DNA of 50,835 nt. Origin: Pontiellaceae bacterium B12219. GTDB lineage: Bacteria > Verrucomicrobiota > Kiritimatiellia > Kiritimatiellales > Pontiellaceae. Made by a program: the position numbers and the translations under genes. The notes below the pieces were generated by a model that worked only from the letters and a program-made list of their open reading frames with translations, searched no databases and had not been told where the DNA came from. The stretch lies in NCBI GenBank assembly GCA_029432795.1, contig JARNMJ010000030.1, forward strand, positions 1 to 50,835. Reading direction: 5' to 3'. Every line of letters begins with the position of its first letter. Position 1 is the stretch's first letter. This document shows, one piece after another, positions 15,864-23,765 of this stretch.

Positions 15864-18028
15864 GCGAATCAAAACATGAAGCGCTTCAACGGATCTTCGG
15901 GTTTAATACCTTTCGTCCGAATCAGGAGGAGATTGTTTCCGCCATTCTGGATAAGCGAGATGTTTTTGCGGTGATGCCGACGGGCGGCGGAAAGTCGCTC
16001 TGCTACCAGCTTCCGGCCCATTTGATGGATGGATTGTGTGTGGTGGTGAGTCCGTTGATTTCGCTGATGAAGGATCAGGTGGATGCAGCCAAAGCCAATG
16101 GGTTGGAGGCTGAATTTTTAAACAGCACCCTTTCTGCAAAAGACCGAATCCGTGTTTTCCAGGCTCTGGAAGATGATCAGCTGGATTTGCTCTATGTTTC
16201 TCCCGAGCGCTTTGCGATGCCCGATTTCATGATTCGGCTCAAGCAGGCGAAGGTTTCCTTTTTTGCAATTGATGAAGCGCACTGTATTTCGGAATGGGGG
16301 CACGACTTCCGGCCGGATTACCTTTCGCTGGCCAATATTGTGCCCCATTTTCCAAAGGCTGGAATTGCGGCCTTCACGGCCACGGCGACGCACAAAGTTT
16401 CGGAAGACATCATCACAAAGCTGGGGCTGCGCAATCCGCACCTGACGCGCGCATCGTTCGACCGGCCGAATCTGTTTTATCAGGTATTGCCGAAGGAGGA
16501 TCTGGATCTCCAATTGCTGGAATTCCTGCATGAACACAAAGATCAGTCCGGCATTATCTACCGCACCACACGCAAGAGTGTGGAAGCAACGGCCGACTTT
16601 CTGCAAAGTCAGGGTATTTCGGCACTGGCCTATCACGCAGGGCTCACGCCGGTGCAGCGCAAGAAAAACCAGGAACAGTTCAACCGCGATCAGGTACAGG
16701 TGGTGGTGGCCACCATTGCGTTCGGGATGGGGATTGATAAATCGAATGTTCGTTTTGTGCTGCACGGTGATCTGCCGAAAAATATGGAAGGCTACTATCA
16801 GGAAACCGGCCGCGCGGGACGCGACGGCGAGCCCGCGCGTTGCCTGCTCTATTTCAGCCGCAGCGATATTGTCCGCATTCGCTATTTTATTGAACAGACC
16901 GACGATTTAAATGAACGCAAAATTGCCGAAAACCAGCTGTACCAGATGGTGCAGTTTTCCGAGTCTAATGTCTGCCGGCGCAAAGCGATTCTCGGGTATT
17001 TCGGAGAGACGTATGAAAAGGAAAACTGCAAAACCTGCGACATTTGCGTAGGCGATGTGGAGCGGTCCGATGCCACGGTGCCGGCGCAGAAGGTGATGTC
17101 GGCGATTTATCGGTCGGGTCAGAAATTCGGGGCGGTGCATATTGCGGATATTGTGGTCGGTGCCAAAACGGCGAAGATTAAGCAATTGGGCCACGATCAG
17201 CTCAAAACCTACGGTGCCGGCAAGGATCAGGATAAAAAATACTGGCGACGCGTCATCGATGATCTGCTGGCTCAGGAGTGTATCATTCAAAATGCCGAGC
17301 AGTATTCGGCGCTGGAACTGACGCCGAAAGGAAAACAGATCCTTTTGGGTAAAAAGACCTTCGAGGTGATACGTCAGAAAGCCGTGAAAAAGAAAGCCGC
17401 GGCGGGCATTACCTCCGATTATTCACCCAAACTGTTCGATCAGCTGCGTGCCGAGCGACAACGGTTGGCGCAGGAAGAGGGCATTCCGCCTTTTGTTGTT
17501 TTTTCGGATCGAACCCTGCGCGAAATGGCGCTCTATTTCCCGGACACGGCCGAACAGATGGCGGGCATTTCCGGAGTGGGTGCCGCGAAGCTGGCGAAAT
17601 ACGGCGACACCTTTATGACGATCATCGAAATGTTCAAACACATGCATCCCGGCGAAGTGGAAAAACGGGCGTTGCTGCGCATTCCGGTTAAAGTGAATAA
17701 ATCCAAAAAACCGAAAATCAGCAAGACCGCGCTGGAAACGCTGAAGATGGCGGAGCAGGGGTTGACGATGGAGGCCATTGCGGCGGTTCGCGATATTTCC
17801 GAGGGCACCGTGAGCCAGCATATTGAAAAACTGCTGGAAGAGGGGCTGGGCGATGGATTGGATCTGGATCGTCTGATCGATCCGGAAAAACGAATGTTAT
17901 GCGAAGAGCTTTTCAGCCGTCTTTCCGGTGCATCGATGCGCTCCATTATTGAAGCGTCCGGGAATAAAGTCAGCTATGCCGACCTGCGCCTGGTTCGTGC
18001 GTTTATGACGAAGAGGGAAACGGCGTAA
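15860..18028 (+). CDS. recQ: ATP-dependent DNA helicase RecQ
   Basis: The 722-residue protein is a 3'-5' DNA helicase for recombination and replication-fork repair. ATG 15860 is chosen over 15854 because AAGGCGG is seven bases upstream and it forms ATGA with the vapC stop. Visible parts in order: PTGGGKSLCYQLP (Walker A), DEAHCISEWGHDFR (motif II and aromatic loop), GRAGRDGEP (motif VI), the zinc site CRRK with CKTCDIC, a winged-helix RQC region, and an HRDC domain around VFSDRTLREMA. A C-terminal helix-turn-helix (TMEAIAAVRDISEGTVSQH) lengthens it beyond E. coli RecQ. Exact palindromes lie at 16157-16171 and 16350-16364. Confidence 0.95.
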   Translation: MSESKHEALQRIFGFNTFRPNQEEIVSAILDKRDVFAVMPTGGGKSLCYQLPAHLMDGLCVVVSPLISLMKDQVDAAKANGLEAEFLNSTLSAKDRIRVFQALEDDQLDLLYVSPERFAMPDFMIRLKQAKVSFFAIDEAHCISEWGHDFRPDYLSLANIVPHFPKAGIAAFTATATHKVSEDIITKLGLRNPHLTRASFDRPNLFYQVLPKEDLDLQLLEFLHEHKDQSGIIYRTTRKSVEATADFLQSQGISALAYHAGLTPVQRKKNQEQFNRDQVQVVVATIAFGMGIDKSNVRFVLHGDLPKNMEGYYQETGRAGRDGEPARCLLYFSRSDIVRIRYFIEQTDDLNERKIAENQLYQMVQFSESNVCRRKAILGYFGETYEKENCKTCDICVGDVERSDATVPAQKVMSAIYRSGQKFGAVHIADIVVGAKTAKIKQLGHDQLKTYGAGKDQDKKYWRRVIDDLLAQECIIQNAEQYSALELTPKGKQILLGKKTFEVIRQKAVKKKAAAGITSDYSPKLFDQLRAERQRLAQEEGIPPFVVFSDRTLREMALYFPDTAEQMAGISGVGAAKLAKYGDTFMTIIEMFKHMHPGEVEKRALLRIPVKVNKSKKPKISKTALETLKMAEQGLTMEAIAAVRDISEGTVSQHIEKLLEEGLGDGLDLDRLIDPEKRMLCEELFSRLSGASMRSIIEASGNKVSYADLRLVRAFMTKRETA

Positions 18029-18117
18029 GGGTTTTTGACATAATTAGCTGGATTCGGGTGCCGCTTGCCCTCAGGTTCCCCCGATTCCGAATTTAACGTA
18101 ATACAGGACATACAGTT

Positions 18118-19230
18118 ATGAAATCATTTAAACAATTAGGAATCGCCGACGATTATATCCGGGGATTGGAAGAACTGGGTATTCAGATCCCGACCGAAAT
18201 TCAGGAAAAAACCATTGCCACGCTGCTGGGGAAAACGACCGACTTTATCGGGCAGGCCCAGACCGGCACCGGTAAAACAGCGGCATTCGGCCTTCCGCTG
18301 CTGGCGGCCGTGAATGCCAAACAGCCCTCCATTCAGGCCGTTGTTCTGGCACCGACCCGCGAGCTCGCCAAACAGGTGCAGAAACAGCTCTTCCGTTTTA
18401 CCAAATACACCGATCGCATTTTTTCCTATGTCGTCTGCGGCGGAGATAAAATTGATCTTCAAATTGAAGCGCTTAAACGCCCGACGCAGGTGCTGGTGGC
18501 CACGCCCGGCCGTCTGATGGATCTGGTTCGCCGTAAAGCGGTCGATCTTTCCAATGTCCGGACACTCGTGCTGGATGAAGCCGATGAAATGCTGAAGCTC
18601 GGATTCCGGGATGATATTGAGCAGGTGATGAAACTCACCGCCGGGCAGCGGAATATCTGGCTGTTTTCGGCCACGATTCCGACCGGCATAAAAAAAATGA
18701 TTCACAAGTTTCTGGCTGCAGATTGCCCCTTTTTGAAGATCGATAAGAAAAATGTGGTGAACCCGAACATCCGCCACCAATACGTGCGCTGCATCGAAGG
18801 AGACAAGCTGAAGCATATTGTCGACTTCCTGAAAGAGCGCGGGGAGCAGCAGGGAATCATTTTCTGCCGCACGCGGCAGGATACCATCGATTTCGGGAAA
18901 GCACTGGAGCCGCATGGTTTTTCAAACGTGGTTCTGCACGGCGATCTGATGCAGAGCGAACGCGACAAATTTATGCGTATGTTTAAAAAGGGCCGGGTTC
19001 GTTTGCTGATTACCACCGATGTATCGGCCCGCGGCATTGATGTGGATGACCTCTCGTTTGTGATTCACCACCAGCTGCCGGAAAAGAACGAATACTATAC
19101 GCACCGGAGCGGTCGTACGGGGCGTGCCGGAAAGTCGGGTATTTCATTGGTGCTCGCCACGAAGCACGATGAAAAACGCATCGAGCAACTGGCCAAAGAA
19201 CTGAATATCCGGTTCAGCGAAATTGCCTAA
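18118..19230 (+). CDS. DEAD-box ATP-dependent RNA helicase
   Basis: The 370-residue protein is a minimal two-domain RNA helicase. It has a Q motif (IPTEIQEKTI), AQTGTGKT, PTRELA, TPGRL, DEADEML, SAT, and HRSGRTGRAG in order. It ends directly after the second domain with no basic or RNA-binding tail, so the specific client (ribosome assembly, mRNA decay or cold response) cannot be told. The 89-base gap after recQ has no clear terminator, and RNase HI follows closely. Confidence 0.93.
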   Translation: MKSFKQLGIADDYIRGLEELGIQIPTEIQEKTIATLLGKTTDFIGQAQTGTGKTAAFGLPLLAAVNAKQPSIQAVVLAPTRELAKQVQKQLFRFTKYTDRIFSYVVCGGDKIDLQIEALKRPTQVLVATPGRLMDLVRRKAVDLSNVRTLVLDEADEMLKLGFRDDIEQVMKLTAGQRNIWLFSATIPTGIKKMIHKFLAADCPFLKIDKKNVVNPNIRHQYVRCIEGDKLKHIVDFLKERGEQQGIIFCRTRQDTIDFGKALEPHGFSNVVLHGDLMQSERDKFMRMFKKGRVRLLITTDVSARGIDVDDLSFVIHHQLPEKNEYYTHRSGRTGRAGKSGISLVLATKHDEKRIEQLAKELNIRFSEIA

Positions 19231-19273
19231 TCATTAATCCATATAATCTGCGAAATCGGTGGATGGAGTTTTC

Positions 19274-19774
19274 ATGCAGGAAGTAATCCAAATTTATACG
19301 GACGGGGCCTGCAAAGGAAACCCCGGCCCGGGCGGCTATGGCGTGGTACTGATTTCAAGTGTTTTGAAAAAAGAGCTGTCCGGCGGATTCCGGAAAACCA
19401 CAAACAACCGCATGGAACTGCTGGCCTGCATTGAAGGGCTGAAGGCCCTGAAGCAATCAAGCACGGTGGTGCTGACGAGCGATTCTAAATATGTCGTGAA
19501 TGCCATTGAAAAGGGATGGGCCATAAAATGGCGTTCCAAGGGGTGGAAACTTTCGCCGTCCAAACCGGCTAAAAACCCGGATCTCTGGACTGAACTGCTG
19601 GAGCTTTGTGAGCGGCATACGGTTGAATTTAAATGGGTGAAAGGGCATAATAATCATCCGGAAAATGAACGATGCGATGAACTGGCGGTTGCCGCGTCCT
19701 GTGAAAAAGAACTGCCGATTGACGAAGGGTTTGAAAATCCGCGTCCGCCCGAGGGCGACCTGTTCAACCTGTAA
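19274..19774 (+). CDS. rnhA: Ribonuclease HI
   Basis: The 166-residue enzyme degrades the RNA strand of RNA-DNA hybrids. I use ATG 19274, which has a GGAG-type ribosome site just upstream, instead of GTG 19259. The acidic catalytic residues are in TDGACKGNPGPGGYG, NNRMELLACIEGL, TSDSKYVVNAI and CDELA, and the conserved His is in KGHNNHPENE. It sits between an RNA helicase and a small conserved gene. A palindrome at 19534-19548 encodes SKGWK, the segment that matches the substrate-handle loop of the family. Confidence 0.95.
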   Translation: MQEVIQIYTDGACKGNPGPGGYGVVLISSVLKKELSGGFRKTTNNRMELLACIEGLKALKQSSTVVLTSDSKYVVNAIEKGWAIKWRSKGWKLSPSKPAKNPDLWTELLELCERHTVEFKWVKGHNNHPENERCDELAVAASCEKELPIDEGFENPRPPEGDLFNL

Positions 19775-19789
19775 TGGAGAAACCATCTT

Positions 19790-20131
19790 ATGAAAAAGAC
19801 ATTTGATCTGAATCACGAAAAAATTAAATACCCGCGCATGATCGATGCGACCAAAAATGAAATCCGTAAATACATCAAACGGGAACGCCGCAGGGAATTG
19901 CCGGAAGGCGTCGATTTCTGGGATTTCGACTGCAAATTCGGTGATACCGAAGCGGATGCGAAAACCATCCATCTTTCGGAAATTGATGCCTGTATCGCAG
20001 ATGTTGAAAAGCGCGAACTGACCTCGTTTTATCTTGAGATTCTCCGCAAGGAAGGGGTTCGGCTTAAGAAAGAAAAAGAAAAACCGGTCGTGAATATTGT
20101 CGTCCCGAAACCGAAAGGCTTCGGGGAATAA
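19790..20131 (+). CDS. Small conserved protein, DUF6172-like
   Basis: The 113-residue cytoplasmic protein begins MKKTFDLNHEKIKYPRM and contains RKYIKRERRRELPEGVDFWD followed by FDCKFG. I recall this arrangement from a family of about 110 residues annotated DUF6172, whose biochemical role is not known; the assignment is from memory. It is highly charged, with no membrane segment. It lies 15 bases after rnhA with a good ribosome site and 24 bases before the pseudouridine synthase, so it may belong to the same RNA-related operon. Confidence 0.6.
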   Translation: MKKTFDLNHEKIKYPRMIDATKNEIRKYIKRERRRELPEGVDFWDFDCKFGDTEADAKTIHLSEIDACIADVEKRELTSFYLEILRKEGVRLKKEKEKPVVNIVVPKPKGFGE

Positions 20132-20155
20132 GCAGTATCTGAGCAGGAACTTCAA

Positions 20156-20857
20156 ATGCAGCAGAAAAAACCATTTAAACAACCGCCGAAAAAATTCCAC
20201 CCCAAAGGCATCACCATTCTCTATGAAGACTGGGATATGATTGTGGTGAACAAATCCGCCGGCATGCTCAGTGTCAGCAGCGACATCAATGACGGTTCGG
20301 TTCATGCGGCGTTGTGCGAGTATGTCAAAAAAGGCAATACCAAATCAAAGAACCGGGTGCTGGTGGTACATCGGTTGGAAAAAGGGATGTCCGGCCTGCT
20401 GGTGTTTGCCAAGACCGAACAGGCCAAAGAATTCCTGCAGGAAAAATGGCCCGACTTTAAAAAAAGCTGTGTTGCGGTCGTGAGAGGAAAACCGCCGGAG
20501 GAAAAAGGAGTGATTACCTCCTTCCTCGCAGAAAACAGTATTCATCTGATGTATTCACTTCCCGAGGCTGGAAGCGGCGTCTTTGCGCGTACGTCGTATG
20601 AAGTGATTCGGACGGCGGAAAACTTCAGCCTGCTGAAAGTTAATCCGATGACGGAACGTAAAAACCAGGCTCGCGTGCATCTGGCCGATCTGGGATGTCC
20701 CGTTGCCGGCGACAAAAAATACGGCGAGAAGGTTCCCGGAGTTAAACGGCTGTGTCTGCATGCCCTGACCGTCGACCTGGTTCATCCTTTTTCCAAAGAA
20801 CCGATGATGTTCGAAGCGCCGATGCCCGTCTATTTTAAAACCGTGATGAAATCATAA
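20156..20857 (+). CDS. RluA-family pseudouridine synthase with Asp-to-Glu change
   Basis: The 233-residue protein has the RluA-type fold: YEDWDMIVVNKSAGMLS at the start, then HRLEKGMSGLLVFAKT, and RKNQARVHLADLGCPVAGD near the end. It has no S4 domain. The usual motif is HRLD-x-x-TSGLL, whose Asp attacks uridine. Here it is Glu75 (GAA at 20378-20380) and the Thr is Met, so activity is doubtful or altered. RTHQIR is also relaxed to RKNQAR. It closes the recQ-side gene series and ends before a bidirectional terminator. It may be a divergent enzyme or an RNA-binding derivative. Confidence 0.85.
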   Translation: MQQKKPFKQPPKKFHPKGITILYEDWDMIVVNKSAGMLSVSSDINDGSVHAALCEYVKKGNTKSKNRVLVVHRLEKGMSGLLVFAKTEQAKEFLQEKWPDFKKSCVAVVRGKPPEEKGVITSFLAENSIHLMYSLPEAGSGVFARTSYEVIRTAENFSLLKVNPMTERKNQARVHLADLGCPVAGDKKYGEKVPGVKRLCLHALTVDLVHPFSKEPMMFEAPMPVYFKTVMKS

Positions 20858-20880
20858 CCGCGGCTATTCGAAATGGATGC

Positions 20881-20914
20881 AAAAAAGGGCAGACGTTTGA
20901 GTCTGCCCTTTTTA
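20881..20914. terminator. Bidirectional rho-independent terminator
   Basis: An A-run and GGGCAGAC pair with GTCTGCCC and a T-run around a six-base loop, between the convergent pseudouridine synthase and purM genes. The poly-A and poly-T flanks serve both directions. Confidence 0.9.
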
Positions 20915-20918
20915 ATTT

Positions 20919-20933
20919 TTCCAGTGTCTGGAA
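20919..20933. repeat. Interspersed palindrome, intergenic copy (TTCCAGTGTCTGGAA)
   Basis: An exact family member, wedged between the terminator and the purM stop. Confidence 0.8.
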
Positions 20934-20936
20934 GCG

Positions 20937-21971
20937 TTAATTGATGAGCACCGATTTACCGGAACCTTCCACAATTTCGCCAACAACAAGGGCATCCTGA
21001 TCGTTGGATTTCAGAATACTGTTAGTTTCTTCCACATCTGCTGCAGCAACGATCAGGACATAGCCGATGCCCATATTGAAGACGCGGTACATTTCTTCAT
21101 GGTCAACATTGCCCTGCTCTTCGATGAATTTGTAGATCGCCGGCGTTTCCCAGGTGGAACGGTCGAACTGTGCATCTACATTCTTGGGCAGTACGCGGGG
21201 GACATTGTCGTAAAGACCGCCGCCCGTGATATGGGCCATACCGTGTACGTCGACTTTTTCCAGCACCGGCATGACTTCGTTCAGATAGCTCTTATGAATC
21301 GCCAGCAGGGTGTCCTGGAAAGTGCGGTCCGTTCCGGGAACCAGATCATCGAGTTTTTTACCGGCGGTTTCAAAGATCACTTTACGGGCCAGTGAATAGC
21401 CGTTGGTCTGCAGGCCGGTTGATGGCAGGCCGATCAGCACATCGCCCTTTTTAATGGTTTCACCGGTGATCAGCTTATCGCGTTCAACGGTTCCAACGAT
21501 GGTTCCGACGAGGTCGTATTCGCCATTCGGATAAAGGCCGGGCATTTCAGCGGTTTCGCCGCCGAGCAGGGCCGCACCGTTTTCGCGGCAGGCTTTGCAG
21601 AATCCGCTGACTACGTCTTCGAACACCTGCGGGGCCAGTGCAGCGGTGCCGAGATAGTCGAGGAAGAAGAGGGGGCGCGCACCCTGAACGAGAATGTCGT
21701 TCACGCAGTGGTTTACCAGATCCTGACCGACCGTGGTGTGAACGTTGGCCATATTGGCAACCTTCAGTTTGGTTCCGACGCCGTCAACAGAGCTGACCAG
21801 CAGACTGTCAGCGCCCGGCGATTTAAAAAGTCCGCCGAAGGAGCCGATTTCGCTGACCACACCATCGGTGTTGGTTGACTTCACATCAGCCTTAATGTTC
21901 TGCAGCGAACCCATCATTACATCAATATCCACGCCGGCTTCGGCATAGGCGGATTTTTTCTTTTCACTCAT
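20937..21971 (-). CDS. purM: Phosphoribosylformylglycinamidine cyclo-ligase (AIR synthetase)
   Basis: The enzyme closes the imidazole ring in purine synthesis (FGAM plus ATP to AIR). It has 344 residues, the usual length. Recognisable parts are YAEAGVDID near the start, SSVDGVGTKLK, DLVNHCVNDILVQGARP, GGETAEMPGLY, PSTGLQTNGYSLAR and HITGGGLYDNVPRVLP. A run like AAGGGA precedes the ATG. It is alone, with no other purine genes nearby. Confidence 0.96.
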   Translation of the reverse strand: MSEKKKSAYAEAGVDIDVMMGSLQNIKADVKSTNTDGVVSEIGSFGGLFKSPGADSLLVSSVDGVGTKLKVANMANVHTTVGQDLVNHCVNDILVQGARPLFFLDYLGTAALAPQVFEDVVSGFCKACRENGAALLGGETAEMPGLYPNGEYDLVGTIVGTVERDKLITGETIKKGDVLIGLPSTGLQTNGYSLARKVIFETAGKKLDDLVPGTDRTFQDTLLAIHKSYLNEVMPVLEKVDVHGMAHITGGGLYDNVPRVLPKNVDAQFDRSTWETPAIYKFIEEQGNVDHEEMYRVFNMGIGYVLIVAAADVEETNSILKSNDQDALVVGEIVEGSGKSVLIN

Positions 21972-22133
21972 AGTTTGATCCCTTTCTGAAAATAATGCGC
22001 GCGATTAAACCCGCTGACGGCTCTAAAGGAAAGTATGAAAGATGAATTATGATATACGAATGAGGGACGCAATCGGCGTTGGCCTTTTTTATAGCGTCGC
22101 AGGCCCGATTTCATATTTCATCTGTCCTGGTTC

Positions 22134-22916
22134 CTATTTTATCTGTATTGGATCGGCATCAACTTCCGACACTGTAATGTCAACTCCGTTCCCGAGTGCC
22201 TTAGAGAGAGTTTTTCCAAAGATTGGAAGATAACCGCGTTCGGTATTCGTGTGTTCGCAGAGTATCACGTGGGAGCCGTTCAGGGTGGCTGCAAGCGCAT
22301 TGTGATGGCTCATCTCACCTGTGAGGTAACAATCCGCCTGGATGCCCTTAAAGACGTCCGTTCCGGCTCCGGCGCAGAGGGCGACGGTTGAAATCGGGGA
22401 GTCTTCTGCCGGAGCGGCGATCCGGACGTGTTGAAGCCCTAGGTATTTTTTAATCCGTTCAGTCAGCGTTTTCAATTGAACCGGTTTGTTCAGCGTCACC
22501 AATCGGCCCTGTCCGGCATCCGAGTTTTCCAAAGGTTGGAGAACAGTCACTTCGCCCTCGCCGACGCCATCCGCCAGCCAGTCGTTCACGCCCCCGATCA
22601 CGGCATCCAGCGCGGTGTGGGGAGAATAGACCGCGATATTTTTCTGAATCAGTTTCATCACCGTCCGGTCATACGCATTGTCCGCATTCAACCGGTTTGC
22701 CGGTCGAAAGAGAATGGGATGATAGGCTATAATCAGATCCGTTTTTTCAGCGATGGCTTCATCGGCCACGGCTTCGGTCAGATCGATCGTCAGCAGGATC
22801 TTTTTGATATTTTTCGGTTTCAACGGGTTGATCAGCAGCCCCACATTGTCCCAGTCTCCGGCAAGCGAAAGCGGGGCGATTTCTTCCAGGGTTTGGATAA
22901 TGGATTGAAGTTTCAT
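22134..22916 (-). CDS. NIF3-like protein (YbgI / GTP cyclohydrolase 1 type 2 family)
   Basis: The 260-residue product starts at ATG 22916 (MKLQSIIQTLEEIAPLSLA); the open frame runs 38 codons further but reads through non-coding DNA. Family motifs are GDWDNVGLLI, DLIIAYHPILF, YSPHTALDAV, GAGTDVFKG, GEMSHHNAL and CEHTNTERGYLP, whose His and Glu residues bind two metals. The biochemical role of the family is unsettled, and the cyclohydrolase name is historical. It lies 162 bases beyond the purM start with no clear regulatory site between. An exact palindrome at 22214-22228 and a near match at 22527 lie inside. Confidence 0.88.
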   Translation of the reverse strand: MKLQSIIQTLEEIAPLSLAGDWDNVGLLINPLKPKNIKKILLTIDLTEAVADEAIAEKTDLIIAYHPILFRPANRLNADNAYDRTVMKLIQKNIAVYSPHTALDAVIGGVNDWLADGVGEGEVTVLQPLENSDAGQGRLVTLNKPVQLKTLTERIKKYLGLQHVRIAAPAEDSPISTVALCAGAGTDVFKGIQADCYLTGEMSHHNALAATLNGSHVILCEHTNTERGYLPIFGKTLSKALGNGVDITVSEVDADPIQIK

Positions 22917-23295
22917 CCGGATAATTAAACATACGCAGGCCGACGCGGGAAGAAAATTGGCAGGGCGGAGTGACCGTGCGGGATGCGGCGGGCAGAGATT
23001 ACTCGTATTCCTCATAATCACATTCCTCAACCGTGACCCGCCCTACAATGTGCGGGTTTGTAGGACTGAAATGGCTGAGGAACGATGCCTTTCAGCCGTC
23101 CCTGCCTGGTCATTACGGGCTGATCTCGGCTGGGAACTGGTAGTACGCGCCACCGGCGGATAAGGCCGCGAGGTTGGCGGTGTCCTCAGCGGCCGCGGAT
23201 ACGTTTGTACATCTGAAATGTAGCAAATATGTTAACCCGTTCTTGTCATAAGGGTTTTTGAGATTAAACTGATTTTCACCTAACCAGGAGTACCT
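22917..23295. other. Gene-free stretch with imperfect hairpins
   Basis: This 379-base region between divergent NIF3 and rubredoxin-like genes shows no supported ORF. It is GC-rich near 22950-22990 and 23150-23200. An imperfect inverted repeat runs from AGGACTGAAATGGC (23062-23075) to GCCTTTCAGCCGTCCCT (23087-23103). The last part should hold the promoter of the + strand gene, but no clear -35/-10 pair was found. Confidence 0.4.
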
Positions 23296-23631
23296 ATGAA
23301 AAAATGGAAATGTGAAGTGTGTGGTTACATTCATGACGGGGATGAGGTTTGTGAAAACTGCCCGAAATGCGGCGCGCCGGCAGAAAAATTCACGGAGCTC
23401 GATGAAAAGGCAGCGGGACTGATTGAGCGTTCCCGGCATACGAATGCGCTGCATGCCCAGCTGATTGATCTGGCGCGCCAGATTGAACGGGTCTGCGAAG
23501 ACGGAATTAAAGATGCGCTGGATCCGGGATGTGTGAAGGTGTTTGAACAGTGCCTGAATATGTCGTATCTGCAGATGAAACTGGCCATGACCGAAATGCA
23601 GGGTCACATGAATAAGGGAAAGTGGGGCTGA
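23296..23631 (+). CDS. Rubredoxin-like domain fused to a helical domain
   Basis: The 111-residue protein begins WKCEVCGYIHDGDE, then CPKCGAPAEKF. Cys6, Cys9, Cys22 and Cys25 form a mononuclear iron site like that at the end of rubrerythrin. Residues 40-111 are predicted helical (LIDLARQIERVCEDG, MSYLQMKLAMTEMQ) and carry no ferritin-type EXXH diiron motif, so it is not a rubrerythrin. It is probably a small electron carrier or redox sensor. AGGAG precedes the ATG. The gene is alone, followed by a repeat element and a terminator. Confidence 0.8.
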   Translation: MKKWKCEVCGYIHDGDEVCENCPKCGAPAEKFTELDEKAAGLIERSRHTNALHAQLIDLARQIERVCEDGIKDALDPGCVKVFEQCLNMSYLQMKLAMTEMQGHMNKGKWG

Positions 23632-23639
23632 GGAAAAAG

Positions 23640-23693
23640 CTCGCAGTTCCGCCTTTAGGCGGTCTTGCGAGGGAGCCGCCTGAAGGCGGAACT
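23640..23693. repeat. REP-like nested inverted repeat
   Basis: An 18-base arm (23645-23662) and its near-perfect reverse complement (23676-23693, one mismatch) surround a short loop. Each arm is itself a small hairpin of CCGCC-4-GGCGG. CTCGCA and TGCGAG (23640-23645, 23666-23671) give an alternative pairing. The architecture resembles bacterial REP/BIME elements, which are usually dispersed. Confidence 0.7.
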
Positions 23694-23706
23694 ACATACC
23701 TTTTAA

Positions 23707-23742
23707 AAAAAACGCCCGTCCGTTTGCACGGAGGGCGTTTTG
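23707..23742. terminator. Bidirectional rho-independent terminator
   Basis: AAAACGCCC-g-TCCGT pairs with ACGGAGGGCGTTTT, giving poly-A and poly-T flanks between the convergent rubredoxin-like gene and the V-ATPase operon. Confidence 0.88.
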
Positions 23743-23748
23743 CATGAC

Positions 23749-23763
23749 TTCCAATGGTTGGAA
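23749..23763. repeat. Interspersed palindrome, intergenic copy (TTCCAATGGTTGGAA)
   Basis: An exact family member between the terminator and the stop of atpK, the same arrangement as at 20919-20933. Confidence 0.8.
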
Positions 23764-23765
23764 GC

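Noticed and set aside
22917-23030. 38 extra N-terminal codons for the NIF3 protein
   Set aside because: They have no similarity to the family, which begins at MKLQSI.
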